The notes beneath the pieces were generated by a model. It did not search any database, was not told the origin of the DNA, and saw only the letters and a list, made by a program, of their open reading frames with translations. Both the position numbers and the translations under genes were made by a program. DNA of 64,000 bases from Armigeres subalbatus (taxonomy: Eukaryota > Arthropoda > Insecta > Diptera > Culicidae). The stretch spans positions 457,050,248 through 457,114,247 of the forward strand of contig NC_085140.1 in NCBI RefSeq assembly GCF_024139115.2, given 5' to 3'. Below are positions 43,041-55,344 of this stretch, piece after piece. Within the stretch, counting starts at the first letter, position 1. Each line of letters begins with the position of its first letter.

Positions 43041-44124
43041 TTAAAGGTCACGGACCGAAGCTGCTTCATGACGATGAATATTTTAGGGTCTGCTTCTTAG
43101 GACCAGCATTTTATGGAAAGAAAGAGTTAATTGCAAGAATGGACTTGTTACCGAACAAAACGGTAACATTGTAGCAGATTTATGGTTCGGGAAAAAGGAT
43201 GTTTTTATTCGAATCACGGTAACGTTCAATTTAAATGAACGAACGATAGCACCAACAGCAGGGCATGTGTGACGGTAGCTACCAAGCCGAAAGCAAGCCT
43301 GAAGTTATCCGCAATGGCTAGGCGGATACCAACAAACGAGGAAGGGAGAATAAAGAAGAACCTGGCTGCTGATCGGAGAGAGATTCGATAGTGAACGAGT
43401 GATACTCTCGTCGTACGGACGTAATTGCCGGCAACGGTACCCGCGTGTAGTTTTGGTGTCGAGAATACCTGTCATGGCGAGCGTCGAGTGAACCATCATA
43501 CCAGGACCATCTGACCCCCCCCCCCCCCCCCGCGCTCCTTTGATTTTTATTGAATGTCCCCGAGACTCGCAAAGCCGGACGACAGCGAGCCGAGCTACTG
43601 AAGTCGGGGAGTCTGCATAGATCCGGTTCGGCTCACCATTTGGTTCGTCAGCACAACGTCAGCCCTAGTATATACAAAAACCCACACGAACCATGCACCA
43701 CCCCCCTTCCTCTGGGTACACGAGGTGAAACTACACGTGAGCGCGGGTGGTCGCCCGAGACCGGTCCAGGCTACCCGGATTCCCCCACCACAAGATGTTG
43801 TCCAAGAAGAAGACGGCGGTTATCACCGTCGACCGTATCGAGGCGATGCAGCCACACATGATTGGAATATAGCCGTTTAGAAATCGTAAGTAGTTGTTCC
43901 ATTTCCCTTGCCTTTCGAAAACTTTCCCTCCGTTTAACACCCTGGGACCCGGGAGCAAAAGAGGCCTTCTGTGCCCACCCCATGAGCTGTCGTTGGCTCT
44001 AGACCAACAGCTTGGGGACTAAGCTAGCCCCCTTCTGAGGCAGCAGTAACTCCCGGGGTCAAAAAGCAGTTTCAGACTGTTTCGGTGGCATCGGGTTTGG
44101 CGTGGTAGCTTGGTTGCTGTTAGT
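43041..44124. other. GC-rich anonymous segment with a poly-C run
   Basis: Markedly GC-richer than its flanks, with 17 consecutive C at 43515-43531. Overlapping short open frames occur on both strands, none with a domain. The composition suggests a retroelement UTR or a host CpG-rich region, but neither can be shown. Confidence 0.3.
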
Positions 44125-44132
44125 GATTCCAT

Positions 44133-44271
44133 CAGTGGCGTAGCCAGAAAATTGGTCTGGGGGGGGGAGGTCTTCCGAACAATTTTTTTTTTGAAAAATG
44201 AAAATTCTTCTAAAAATTTGGTCTCTGGGGGGGGTTTTATGTCCAAAACCACCCCCGTGGCTACGCCACTG
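44133..44271. mobile_element. hAT-type MITE, 139 bp
   Basis: Terminal inverted repeats are CAGTGGCGTAGCCA and TGGCTACGCCACTG (14 bp, perfect). The 8-bp duplication GATTCCAT flanks it at 44125-44132 and 44272-44279. An 8-bp duplication and a CAGTGG start are hallmarks of the hAT superfamily. G-runs lie inside each arm. No coding sequence, so it depends on a transposase elsewhere. Confidence 0.9.
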
Positions 44272-44279
44272 GATTCCAT

Positions 44280-45711
44280 CCATTCAAATTTACTGCATCA
44301 TCTCCCTTCGACGCTCTATCAAATTCGCTAGTTACGATTGAGTTTGAAGAAAATTTATTTCGGATAGTCGGATCAACCTTCTTTTGTATAAAATGATGAC
44401 TTTTGTATTACATCAATGAAGACGTCATCTCAGTGGAAACTATCTACAGCAACAACTCATCGGTGAACGTCGCTCAGACAGACAGATGCCAAGAGATAAT
44501 GTTTTGTTGTATGAAGAAACTTCGTCTTGAGTTGAAATTGTTGTTATTCTTCTCAACAATACGCATCTTTGCTAACCAACAGCTCATAACCAAACTCAAA
44601 ATCTTGCGAGAAAATTTCATAGGATTCTTAGAATTTGTCATTCCCCAAACGGTCCGTTGTCTCCCGAATCCCGATCCAAACGGCTCGAGCGCTAGAAAGA
44701 ATCTTTCTTATATCTAATGAAGTAATTTCATTAGCCCCGCCCCTTCATTAATCGTTATGAGTGCACATTTTATTTACACCCATATCAGATCACAAAGGGG
44801 CGGGGATAAGGGGTTTAATTTATAGAATACAAGAAAGCTGCTTTCCGGCGCGCGCGAGCCATTTTGATCGGGATTTCGCAAAGAGCGGCTCGACAAAATT
44901 TGATGCAGCAGGACACAGCAGTACGGAGGCGTGGGTAATAGTGGCAATGCTGAAAATTTTATTCCAAATGGTGGAGGCTTAGCGAGAAATCATCGAGGAC
45001 TGTGTGTAATTAATTTTTGAAGTTCTCCTTACTTTGCCATGTACGCTTCCATCGCGGGAGAAAACTAAACCTTTCAGGTGAATATATTTGGGTTTGGTTT
45101 GACGCTACTTTTGGTTTTGCTTATTTCTCCTTTATTCCGGACAATTTTGAGGATAGTGTTCTCTAGGATTGTGCTGTACTCCAATGAAAACCAGTCGGGT
45201 GGCTTCAGCGGCGATGAGGCCGATGAGTCATGTTAATTCCACGGTTGGAGACTCAAAGTCTATCTGGGAGCACCTATTCGACTTCTTGATTCAGTTGTCC
45301 TCCGAGCAGTTTGCGCAATGTTAATAGAAAGACACAAATTATCATGGCATATACCATCAATTTCGAATAGCTACGTAGTCCTACGTCAACTTTGGGTACA
45401 ACCTAATTGGACTGCACCTTTGAGTTTTTGCTTTTGGATATTAAGCACCCTTTCATTAAAGTTTTCTTCTGCTTCTCGAACATGTATAAGTGGTGTATTC
45501 AAAATAGTAAAACATTTGGCAATAATAATTCGTTTGGTAAAAGTGTACAATCATAATCTATTATTTTTATCATTGTCAAAAAAACATGTTCACGCAACCT
45601 AAACAGAGAACAACTTTGAAGGCACTCCAATCTTGTGGCTGCAGTTTCATGCATTGAGAATAGTACTTGTAGGCTATATTCTACAAGGAAGTTAGATAAC
45701 CAACTCTTGTA
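44280..45711. other. Anonymous DNA
   Basis: No gene or transposon recognised. Open frames at 44403-44717 and 45318-45602 on the plus strand carry no motif. Confidence 0.3.
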
Positions 45712-45950
45712 ATTATTTGTCCACAACAATGCCATATCACCATACTCCAAGTACTAAAAAAAGACAGAATCACCGTCTTCGACCAGAGATTGCACAGACT
45801 AAACACTTAACATCTAGCATGAAACAACGGACAGGACATTTACACAACACCCAGTGGACCAGTGGAGAACTTTTCGTTTTACGAAAAGTTTTCTCCTTAC
45901 AGGGGCGGGAATCAAACTCACACTCCACAGCACATGCGTCTAGATGATTG
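45712..45950 (-). mobile_element. tRNA-related SINE with B box
   Basis: On the minus strand the B-box-like GTTTGATTCCCGCCCC is followed by an inverted pair (AACTTTTCGT/ACGAAAAGTT) and a body with CCACTGGGTGTTGTGTAAAT and GTGATTCTGTCTTTTTT. The layout resembles known mosquito tRNA-related SINEs of about 200 bp, but the A box is weak and no clear target duplication was found. Confidence 0.55.
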
Positions 45951-46372
45951 ACGTAATTGTGTGAAATATTCCGTATCAGAGAGAATTACATTTTGTTACG
46001 TTGGACTTCCACTTTATCTGCTATAATATCTGTTTTATTTTCGTTAATAGTGCTTAATTTCGTTTTATCAGGTGCTGTATAAGATTCTTCTAAAATTGTA
46101 GGTAATCTTGTTGATGATTGCTTACTTGATTCGGACTGCGTTATTTGCAATTGTTTATCTGGGAAATGTGTGAAGTTTCGCTTCGTATGGGTGTACCAAC
46201 CTATGTGGGTGGAACGACCTCATTACAATCTAATATTTTATCTTCTGAATTAGTTATATTAATACTTTCCCGTTTAAGAATGAGGAGTGGGAGTTATTTA
46301 TTTGAGAAAAAGATTGTAATAAAAGTTGTTATGAATTTGGCTCGTTAGTTGTTAAAATAACAAAAATGATAC

Positions 46373-46629
46373 TTTTGTTAAGAAAATTATTTTGAGCTTT
46401 TTAGTGGAATGTCTTCACTTGTCGAGTTTGACGAGTTTGTACAATCCCATTTAATTCCACCACTTAATTGTACCTTGACAGATACGTATTTCGACTTGAA
46501 GTCGAGTCAAGTACGAGACACTGAAGACGGCTTTACTGTTGAGGTCGAAATACATATCTGTCAAGGTACAATTAAGTGGTGGAATTAAATGGGATTGTAC
46601 AAACTCGTCTTATGACAAAGGAGAAAGGG
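46373..46629 (-). mobile_element. Palindromic dispersed element, copy P4 (11-bp target duplication)
   Basis: In the opposite sense to the other copies: the tail TTGTTAAGAAAATTATTTTG comes first and the CTTATGACAAAG end last. Both arms are present, folding back near 46497. The 11-bp word AAAAATGATAC flanks the element (46362-46372 and 46630-46640). Confidence 0.85.
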
Positions 46630-46780
46630 AAAAATGATACCAAAAATCCCTCTTGCCGTAACATAATTTTAATAGAGGCTGGTACCTTCATATCAACATT
46701 ATAACAAACGTTGATATAATTATTCGGTACAAAACTCTACACCAAAGGTACATAGTAGGTAATAGGTAATAATAATAGGT

Positions 46781-46851
46781 AATTGCCTATATTATGGATG
46801 AAAATCTGGCTCTTTATAAACGAGGGATTCTTATCCATAATGTAGGCAATT
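46781..46851. repeat. Small hairpin, 19-bp arms
   Basis: AATTGCCTATATTATGGAT at 46781 pairs with ATCCATAATGTAGGCAATT at 46833 with one mismatch and a 33-bp loop. A second small inverted word pair (TATCAACA and CGTTGATATA) lies just upstream near 46691-46718. These may be remnants of a small element. Confidence 0.6.
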
Positions 46852-48333
46852 AACTTTGTTCGCTATATATATTGAACGTGGTTTAAGTTATACTGACGGT
46901 GGCACCGGTGGTTTTCGATATTTTCCCAATATCTGCGCCTCCCAATATTAAAACATTGATAAGTTTGATGCTCGGGTTCGTACTAGACGTCGTAAAGTAG
47001 ACTTCCCAAACAGTAGATGATATTGATTAAATTTCCTCGTCAATTTCATCAACAATAGATTTGCTGGGTTTTGGAATAAAAAATCTATTTTTTGAACTAC
47101 GATGTGCTGGGGTCGAAGATGCATTTGCCATAATGGCTATTTTATTGGAAAAATTCACTCCTGTGTTATTAGAAGTAAAATGTTTTTCTGTTGATATTGG
47201 CGATAACCTTATTTTAGCTTGATCATTACCTCTATTTGATATAACATTGTTATTGGAACCTATCAATGAAAATGGAGTAAGAGTACAATTGGAGTTTTTG
47301 AGCAAATTTCATTGGTTTTGTTTCGCGTATTTCTTGAATTTGGAATAGCAAGATCGAACATTTTAATTTTGCATTAAACGTATTTCTTGTAAATATGATT
47401 GCTATGGTCATCCAACCTTATAGGCGGATGACCAACAGAGATTGAGTTTCTTATGTCAGTTTTAGTGTCTTTGTGATGTGCCTCAATTTAACTATTATTA
47501 GCTCGATAAGCTTCTTTTTGTGCGTTGAAATCGAACGATTCAAACCTTCTATAAGTCAAAATATCACCACGCAAGAGATGTATTTTAGTTTATTCTTGTG
47601 AAGAAAAGTTTCAAAATCAGCATAAGCTTTTCTGTAGAAAGGATTCGGAGACCATACACTAATTACGTAAGCATTTTTTCTGGGTTTTTAAATTCAGTAA
47701 ATAATCAAGAAGCGTTGAAAAAATCATTGATTCAGGTATTGCTTTCATGTAGGCAGTAGAAAAATCTACGACTACGGTTCGGAAGATGAAGCTCAATGTT
47801 CTTGTAGTTGAAGTTCTAATAAAACTCATAACTTTGAAAATTGGGTCTATCCTTCGGCACAGAACCAACCATATCTTGAAGGTGGGGTTTCCTGATTACT
47901 TGCCTTTTACGAGTAGGTCAGGAGGCCTGTGGCATTATTCTTCGATGCCGATGCCACACGGCTATCAGGACTAATTAGGACAGGGGTAATTCAGGATAAA
48001 TTTCTGAAGGAATCCAGGATGAATACCTTTAAGAGATCCTCCACGAACGAGATTTGATTGAAATATAGACCGTTCCGATAATTATGAATACACTAAGAAA
48101 AAGTCGGAAATTGAAATAGCGTTTGTTATTCCATGAAAATGTCGATGCTTCTCATAGAACTTTTTGCTCTAAATTAGAAAATCATGAAGCTTTGATTTTT
48201 GCACGAAATGGGTTATTTTTGGAACGTGTTTTTTAATAAATTACATGGTAAGGAATGTTAACAGTTAGATCAATATTATTTTCGATACAGACGCATAATT
48301 ACGCTTGTCTTATCGCATTAACTACGAGATCTG

Positions 48334-48527
48334 CCTGTCATAAGACGAGTTTGAACAATCCCATTGAATTCCACCACTTAATTGTATCCTGACAGATACG
48401 TATTTCGACCTCAACAGTAAGGCCGTCTTCAGTGTCTTGTACTTGACTCGACTCGAACAATGGGATTGTTCAAACTCGTCTTATGACAGGTGAAAACATT
48501 CCACTAAAAAGCTCAAAATAATTTTCT
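48334..48527 (+). mobile_element. Palindromic dispersed element, copy P5 (11-bp target duplication)
   Basis: It starts CCTGTCATAAGACGAGTTTG, keeps one complete arm and a short piece of the second (AATGGGATTGTTCAAACTCG), and ends in the common tail. The 11-bp word TACGAGATCTG flanks it at 48323-48333 and 48528-48538. It is structurally the same deletion form as P1. Confidence 0.85.
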
Positions 48528-48699
48528 TACGAGATCTGGTTAGGAAATAATTTCAATGATCTGAAAATTCCGAAAAAAAAACCCTAAAATAATTTCAAAA
48601 AATTGATGATTATAGTACGAATGTGGCTTTAGAATCAGACGATTTTCAGGTACGGTATATCTGGATTTGATCTGAACAATAATGACACAGACCACTTTG

Positions 48700-48795
48700 T
48701 TAAGAAAATTATTTTGAGCGACTCAGTCAAGTACGAGACACTGAAGACGGCCTTACTGTTGAGGTCGAAATACGTATCTGTCAAGATACAGTTAA
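48700..48795 (-). mobile_element. Palindromic dispersed element, fragment P6
   Basis: TTGTTAAGAAAATTATTTTG is followed directly by GTCAAGTACGAGACACTGAA and GAGGTCGAAATACGTATCTG, then stops at GATACAGTTAAC. The outer part of both arms is missing. Confidence 0.75.
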
Positions 48796-49200
48796 CATCA
48801 TTTATTTTTTTAAATGGAATGGCCTTTCCACGTAACGTTTGAAACTATTTGAGGAACTATCCGGCTTTGTCAGAGTATGATGAAAATGGTATCTCTGTAG
48901 TGATTATGAAAGCAACATGCCCCCTACGATTCGGAAGGCTTCTGAGACCAACGAAATCTCCGAGGGTCCTAGAAAAAGATAATTAGCATTTCGTTGCAGC
49001 TTGTAGATCCCTGAAGAAGATGCTTGTTTGATATTTTCTTGAAAGTGACTCGAGTTTTGCCTGGAAACTCTATGGACCGTAATCGAGTATATCCAATTAT
49101 GTTCGATTCCAGGCGCACATCTCAACAATCTCTGGTCATTCGTTGTTAACATCTTGTTTTATCACATGGTAATGATGTACAGGAGAAGTGCTTTAGATTA

Positions 49201-49454
49201 TCTATATGCATAAAAATGAATTTTTGTCTGTCTGAACCTTATAGACTCCGAAACTACTGAACCGATCGGCGTGAAAATTTGTATGCAGAGGTTTTTGGGG
49301 CCAAGGAAGGTTCTTAAGATGGTTTGATACCCCTCCCTTCTTTTGAAAAGGGGTCTCCCATACAAATGAAACAGAAATTTCTGCATAACTCGAGAACTAA
49401 ACAAACAGAGAATAAATCTATTTTAGGCGAAACGAAGTTCGTCGGGTCCGCTAG
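49201..49454 (+). mobile_element. Helitron-like non-autonomous element
   Basis: It begins TCTATATGCATAAAAATGAA directly after an A and ends GTCGGGTCCGCTAG directly before a T, with a short hairpin (ACGAAGTTCGT) just before the end. A TC start, CTAG end, nearby 3' hairpin and insertion between A and T are the Helitron signature. No target duplication, as expected. At 254 bp it has no helicase and is non-autonomous. Confidence 0.75.
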
Positions 49455-50282
49455 TAGAACATAATTTGGTCGTAAACAAGCATAAGGGTGAAGCAAAGAC
49501 TGGCATAAACAATAAAGTATGATGCTATAACAATATCAGGATGTGTATCAATAGTAAAAATAATCAAATCCATAAAAATTCTGTAGTCAGGGTAAAATAA
49601 GTCTCATCAGCTCAAAATAGATTGAGGCAAAAATAAGTGATAGGTAACAAGCAATGAAAGACATAAAGGTTATAATTATTATTATTGAAGCTCTGGACTG
49701 GCTTATCTCTTAAACACGAAGGTGTTAGAGAAGATGGATGCCAAAATATTGGCAGATGCAAACATGTTTATTCGCTCAACGGATTTTTCAATTTATTTGT
49801 GGCTAACTCGTTAACTATAGCAAAATAAGCATTGATTCGAATTGTTCTGGGCTGTCATTTTGAATCTGAAACATCCATTTTCCCAGCAGTTGTTCTAGAT
49901 TTTTTTTTTATAACAGTTGAATTTCAACAGCTTAAAACTGTTATACTGTTCAGTTCCATTTTCTGCGGATTTGAACCACGAGTAAATCACGAGATTCAAA
50001 TATTTTTCGATTGTTTCAAATCCACTTTGATCCACAATTCGCCTTTTTAAAGAGCAATATTTGTTTTTCATGAAATGAAGAATTTTTCAAACACGAATAG
50101 AACACTGCTGGGGGAAACCAGCGAGTTTGTTCTATTTCACTCAAGATTTGAAAAACGTTTAAAAATTTGCAATGAAACTGAATCATTGCTGATTTCATTC
50201 TTAGAAGCCTTAAAAAATTGAGCTTAAATTATTCAAAGAATTGACTGAGCCAATAAAACTTGATAAAATTTTTGACAGTAAA
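49455..50282. other. Anonymous AT-rich DNA
   Basis: No gene or transposon recognised. Confidence 0.3.
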
Positions 50283-50420
50283 TGTCGAGAAGTAGGAGGT
50301 TGAGGGTTCGAGGCATACCAAGACACGTGGATTCTTTTCCGCAAGTTTCATTTCAATTTGTCGATTTCGAGATATTTGCTATGCATATGCGCAGCTAATA
50401 TATTTAACAAAAAATGTAAT
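50283..50420 (+). mobile_element. tRNA-derived SINE, partial copy 2
   Basis: The part from AGTAGGAGGTTGAGGGTTCG onward matches the minus strand of 42874-43040, including GACACGTGGATTC, the TGCATATGC word and the final ATTTAACAAAAAA. The A-box half is missing, consistent with 5' truncation. Confidence 0.65.
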
Positions 50421-50465
50421 CGTCAACTCACTTTTAGAAGAAATTATGACTATTCAGGTTTTTTT

Positions 50466-50491
50466 TGCCTTTCTCGTATACAAAGTATACG
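50466..50491 (-). mobile_element. Dispersed element M, copy 2, first part
   Basis: TTGCCTTTCTCGTATACAAA matches the end of copy 1 on the opposite strand. The element is cut here by foldback element F and resumes at 54808. Confidence 0.7.
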
Positions 50492-50493
50492 TA

Positions 50494-53400
50494 ATGGGGC
50501 CGTCCAGAAACCACGTGGTCATATATGGGGGGAGGGGGGGGTTTGGAAAATGACCACGATAAGCCACATGGGGGGAGGGGGGGTGTTGCCCTCGAACCAC
50601 GTGGTTTTTTTTACACGAAAAACTTTTGGTGAATAACAATAGCGGTGTAAAAAATACAAATCATTAAAATTTTATGATTTAATCAATAAACGCAAAGCGC
50701 ATCTTAGGGCCGATGCCACGTAGCGCCTTTTCAACTCAGCGTTAAAAGGACGTAGGTGTGCATCGAAAAAAACCGGTAGCGCAGCGTCGGTCGCAACGCC
50801 GATGCATATCTGCGTTATTTGACCATCTTAGCCGTAGATCCTATTTCCATGAAAAATAAACGAAAAAATAGGTTGCAATTCAGTCTCAATTTCCACAAAA
50901 AAAAAAATTCACCGCAGATGGTTTTTGGCATCACGCCGCCGACACTTTTGCATCAGCGGACTGCAACTACAATTTTGAAAAAAGTTCATGTTTTTACAAT
51001 AATCCAAGAAAAAATCTTAAGAAAAAAACTTCAAAAGAATTTCTTGTGGATATTCAGGAAAAATCCAGTAAAGAAATTTCCTGTAAAAACTTTGACATTA
51101 CTTCATACAATTCTGATAAAGTGCTGGCATTCAGAATGAACAATTTTGCTACAAATTGTTAATGAAAAAAAAAACAAAACATCTCCAGTGTAAGTTGTTC
51201 TGTCTGGCATATTAAAGCATTCAATTTATAACTGAGGAAATGCTAATAGAATATACTAAGTTATAAAGTAGACCAACTTCCAGTTGGAATGTGGAGCGGA
51301 ATGTGGAATAGAAGAAGAAGAAGACTTCTACATTTTTCAAGAAAAATTCTTCTGAATTTCCAAGGGATATTAAACAGCCAATGCCACATGAAACACTTTA
51401 ATATTTCTGTTGATTTTTAGTTTTTGGATATTTTTTTTTTCAAATTTCCATATTTTTAAAAACATTTCCATATTTTTAAAAAATTTCCGGAATACTTTTT
51501 AATGCTCTTTGTGAATTCTATCACATTTTTTTTTAAATTTTCCAAGTATTTTTTATATGAAATTTCCACAGAAGAGTCTATGGATTATCTCCAAAAGAAT
51601 TTTTGGGTTTTCAAAAAATAAATCTTGCCCAGGATTTTGAAATTTTGTTTAGAGATTCTTTAAAAACAAGTGAGCTGGAATTTTTTTCTAATTTATACTG
51701 GAAATTCTTCGGAATTCGATGTTTATTGGAATTTTCATTGTAAATATGCATTTACGATCCTTCTACGGATTCTTCTAGTTCTTCAAAATTTCTATCGACA
51801 TTTTTCGGAACTCTTCCACAGAATTTCGGAAAAAATGTCGTTGAAATTCTAAAGATTTTTCCGTGGAGCCTCCGACGAGTTTCTCGTAAATATCCCGAAG
51901 GGTTTCACTTGCAACTTCAGAACAATTATTCTTGAAACTTCAGAAGATATTGGAATTTAAAATTAATCCTAGCAATAAGTGTAGGCAATAATTTAGACAT
52001 AAGAAGCCTAGTTTTTTATGATATTGAACAATTGGGATAACTGATCGAAATATTTAATTATGCACCTAAATTTTCTAAACGCACGAAATTCTAGTAGTGC
52101 GTATGAAAAAGGTTATGACATAGAGAAGCTTGCATTTGAAAAATCAACATGAAATTCTTAATAAAATGCTTTTTAAATTCATAAAAGGGTCTTGGAACTA
52201 AGGAGATTCCTGCGATATGAAAAAAGTGGCAATGTTCCAGAAAAAAAAACACTCTAATTCCTAAAACAATGTAGGTTAAAAAATAGTGTTATCGTTATTG
52301 AAATTGAATTCCAAAACAAATCTCAACCCTTCCAGGACGGATGGGTCATATATGCCCAGCGTTTTTGATTGTCTATAAAATCCCAAAAGAGAGCTAGGCC
52401 ACCATTTTCTTCAGCAAAATTATTCATCTAGATATTTGCTTTACAGAAAAAATATAGGAGCTCAAATTTGACTGACCCTGAAAGCTCAGATATCTGAAAC
52501 CTTGGGAAGATTTCGATTCTAAGAGCATGCAAATGAAGTTGAAATGTTTGAGTCATTCTGAGCACTGAGATAATATGGGTCATCCTGAACGTTAAGCCAG
52601 TGATGAATATTCAGGCATACGAGATGCTCAAGGTACTCCAAAACGTTCTCAAGTTCAGCCCACGATATCTACCAGATCAATCAAGACATTTGCAATGTCC
52701 TCATCATCGGTATATACCCAATCCGATGCAATAAGCATATGATCCTAGTTTCTATTTACATGAGATCCAAGAGACAAGGTACCCAAAATTATCTTGAGTC
52801 AACATCAAGTTGCACAATGACAATGAGGCTTATAAGCACTGGGTTCACGGACTTGAATGATTAAGTAGTTCAAACATTACGACTTCCTGGACGTTTTGTA
52901 TAACCTAAAGTGTCTGTAGTAGTCGATACCAAAATAAAATTTCAATGAAGAATTATAAATTTTGAGAGATGAGCCAGCTCTGGACTGAAAATCTCTTCAA
53001 TAAAGAAAAAAATAGAAATTTTCCATAACAAAATAGGAAATTGCCAATATGAAATCAGGGTATGAGTATTAAATAAATATAAAATTCCATAAATAGTTGA
53101 AAAATTTTCACAAAACAATAATAAACTAGCAAGCAAAAACTGCAATTATGAAATAAGAATTTTCCATAAAGAAATCAATATGTTCCACGAAAAAAATACA
53201 AAATTTTCATTAATAAATCAATATTAGCAATAAACAATTACAAAAATTTTCACAAAATAAATATTTTTTTCAACAAAAAAAATATTTTTTTTCCACAAAA
53301 TCTCTAAATAATAAAAATTAGATTTCCTTCCTTACGATTTAACTCGCGAACGGGTTGACCGATTTGTAAGATTTTCCAGTAATCGATTCGTTTTGGGATC

Positions 53401-54805
53401 CGCAAGGTTTGTATATACAAAACGTTGGTGAATTTAATGAATAAAAAGTCATTTAAATACAATTTTGGGTCAGCTGTTGAGGAAAACAAAACAAACGCAC
53501 GGAAATTGATCTAGAGTGCGGTGCTGCAAATAGTTTATTGTGACAATTGCAACACTTGAGCAATGCTGGGTTTCTTTCACATCAATGAAGAGCAATGAAA
53601 ATTAAGAAAATTAAAAAAAAAACTAAAAAGCAATTAAATTTATAAAAATTCTCCATGAACTTCAAACGCTTTTAAAGAAGGGTAATCTATGTAAAAATGC
53701 TCAATTTTATTGCTTTTTTATATTCTTTAATTAAAAATTTCCTTTAGTTTTCAATGCTATTTATTGATTTCTTCGTGGAAAGGTTTTAATTATTTAATAA
53801 AATTTAATAATTTAATAAAAAATTTAATAAAAATATATTTATTTTGTGGAAAATTTTGTAATTATTTATTTCTAATATTGATTTATTTATGGAATGTTTG
53901 TATTTTCCGTGGAACATTTTGATTTCTTTATGGAAAATTCTTCTTTTATGTTTGCAATTTTTGGTTTTAAAAGTGTTAATTTATTTTTGTTTTGTGAAAA
54001 ATTCTTTATTGTTTATTTTGCATTATTTGTAGAAAATTTAATATTTTTTTATTTCTCATACCATGATTTCTTTATTGGAAATTTCCTAATTGTCATGGAA
54101 TTTTTTTAAATTTTTTTAGGCTGAGTAATAAATGAAATCGCATCGGCTCAATGGACCTGCTTGGATGCTTAGCGATGCACGGATACATCGTTCAGGACTT
54201 GGTTGATCGGGTCGTTCTAAAACTCCGTAATATCATGTCTTAGGACATTTTGTTTCTTGACATGATTTTTGATACATTCGAGGATATGTACTTCAGAGAA
54301 GTTTGGCCTATGACACCCGAAAAAAGTACGACTTTTCAGTTCTTTTTATACTTTTTATACTATAGGGATATTCAGTGATGAACTTCATAATTACCTATTT
54401 TAAAAAAATCACCAAAAACAAATAAAAAAATTATATATGGGGATATTTTGGAAAATTTCTAAACCATTACAAATTACATTGCGAGTTATAGTATAGATAT
54501 CCTAATACCTGATACACATTACAACATGATATCATCATCAAAATGTTCGAATTCATGAAAATTTATAATTTCCATGCTGGGTTTAGTTTGATTTTGAATC
54601 AGTTGAAATCGTCTATCTTAAAAATTGATCGGATTAACCATATGTTTTAGTTAATTGAGTTTTTTTTTTAATTTTTTGTACTTGAAAAAAACCACGTGGT
54701 CAAAGGGGGGGGGGGTCTGCCAAATGACCACGATAGACCACATGGGGGGAGGGGGGGGTTGAAAATCTTAAAAAATATGACCACGTGGTTTCTGGATGGC
54801 CCCAT
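50494..54805. mobile_element. Foldback element F, copy 2 (4.3 kb), TA-flanked
   Basis: The left end ATGGGGCCGTCCAGAAACCA and the right end (TGGTTTCTGGATGGCCCCAT) are inverted repeats with one mismatch, flanked by TA at 50492-50493 and 54806-54807. Element M reads across the site once F and one TA are removed, which fixes the ends. Each end has a G-run, CCACGTGG palindromes and the word ATGACCACGATA. Inner arms near 53140-53290 and 53810-53960 are also inverted. No open frame resembles a transposase. TA duplication suggests Tc1/mariner-type mobilisation. Confidence 0.85.
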
Positions 54806-54807
54806 TA

Positions 54808-55340
54808 AAGGCTATATGTTCGCTCCAAAAAATGAACTTTTTATAGGAGGCCCGGAGACCCATAGTGTTATATACCAATCGACTCAGCTCGACGAATTGA
54901 GGTGATGTCTGTTTGTGTGTATGTATGTATGTGTGTGTGTGTGTATGTGTGTATGTGTACAAATTTTGTAGACACACTTTTTGGAACTTAGCATTACCCG
55001 ATTTACTCGCAACAAGTTGCATTCGACGGGGAATGCGGTCCCATTGTTTGCTATTGAAAATTGGCCTGTTCAGACATTGCATTTCGGAATTATTGAAAAA
55101 TCATTGTTTTTTCCCAAGGGTCCCCCCTTGGAAAAAAAATTTCAAAATCGAAAAAAAAAATTTTTTTCAAGGATGGTGGAAATGCATAGTAATTAATGCA
55201 AAAACATGCAAAATGATAGAAAATATGCGATCTATCCCCCTAAAGTGCTTTTTTGACCTTTCCTATGTGATTTCTTCAGTACATTTTACGATGCACGAGA
55301 AAGGCATCATCGCCGCTAGGTGGATTAATCTGGGTTTTTT
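54808..55340 (-). mobile_element. Dispersed element M, copy 2, second part
   Basis: From AAGGCTATATGTTCGCTCC through GAGACCCATAGTGTTATATA and CACGAGAAAGGCATCATCG to ATTAATCTGGG, this matches copy 1 (32440-32935) on the opposite strand. A GT-rich microsatellite (54913-54962) replaces the AC run of copy 1. The LINE at 55350 abuts it. Confidence 0.7.
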
Positions 55341-55344
55341 TTTA

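Larger units (their letters stand above)
45985..47960 (-). pseudogene. Degenerate coding-like stretch, unknown protein
   Basis: On the minus strand several long open segments follow one another in different frames: about 47700-47560 (AYVISVWSPNPFYRKAYADF), 47560-47310 (GDILTYRRFESFDFNAQKEA, LAIPNSRNTRNKTNEICSKT), 47305-47027 (SPISTEKHFTSNN, ending SKSIVDEIDEEI) and about 46190-45985 (DKQLQITQSESSKQSSTRLP). The composition is rich in Asn, Ser, Lys and Thr, which AT-rich DNA favours, so chance is possible. No domain is recognised. If real, it is a pseudogene with several frameshifts, split by palindromic element P4. Confidence 0.25.
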
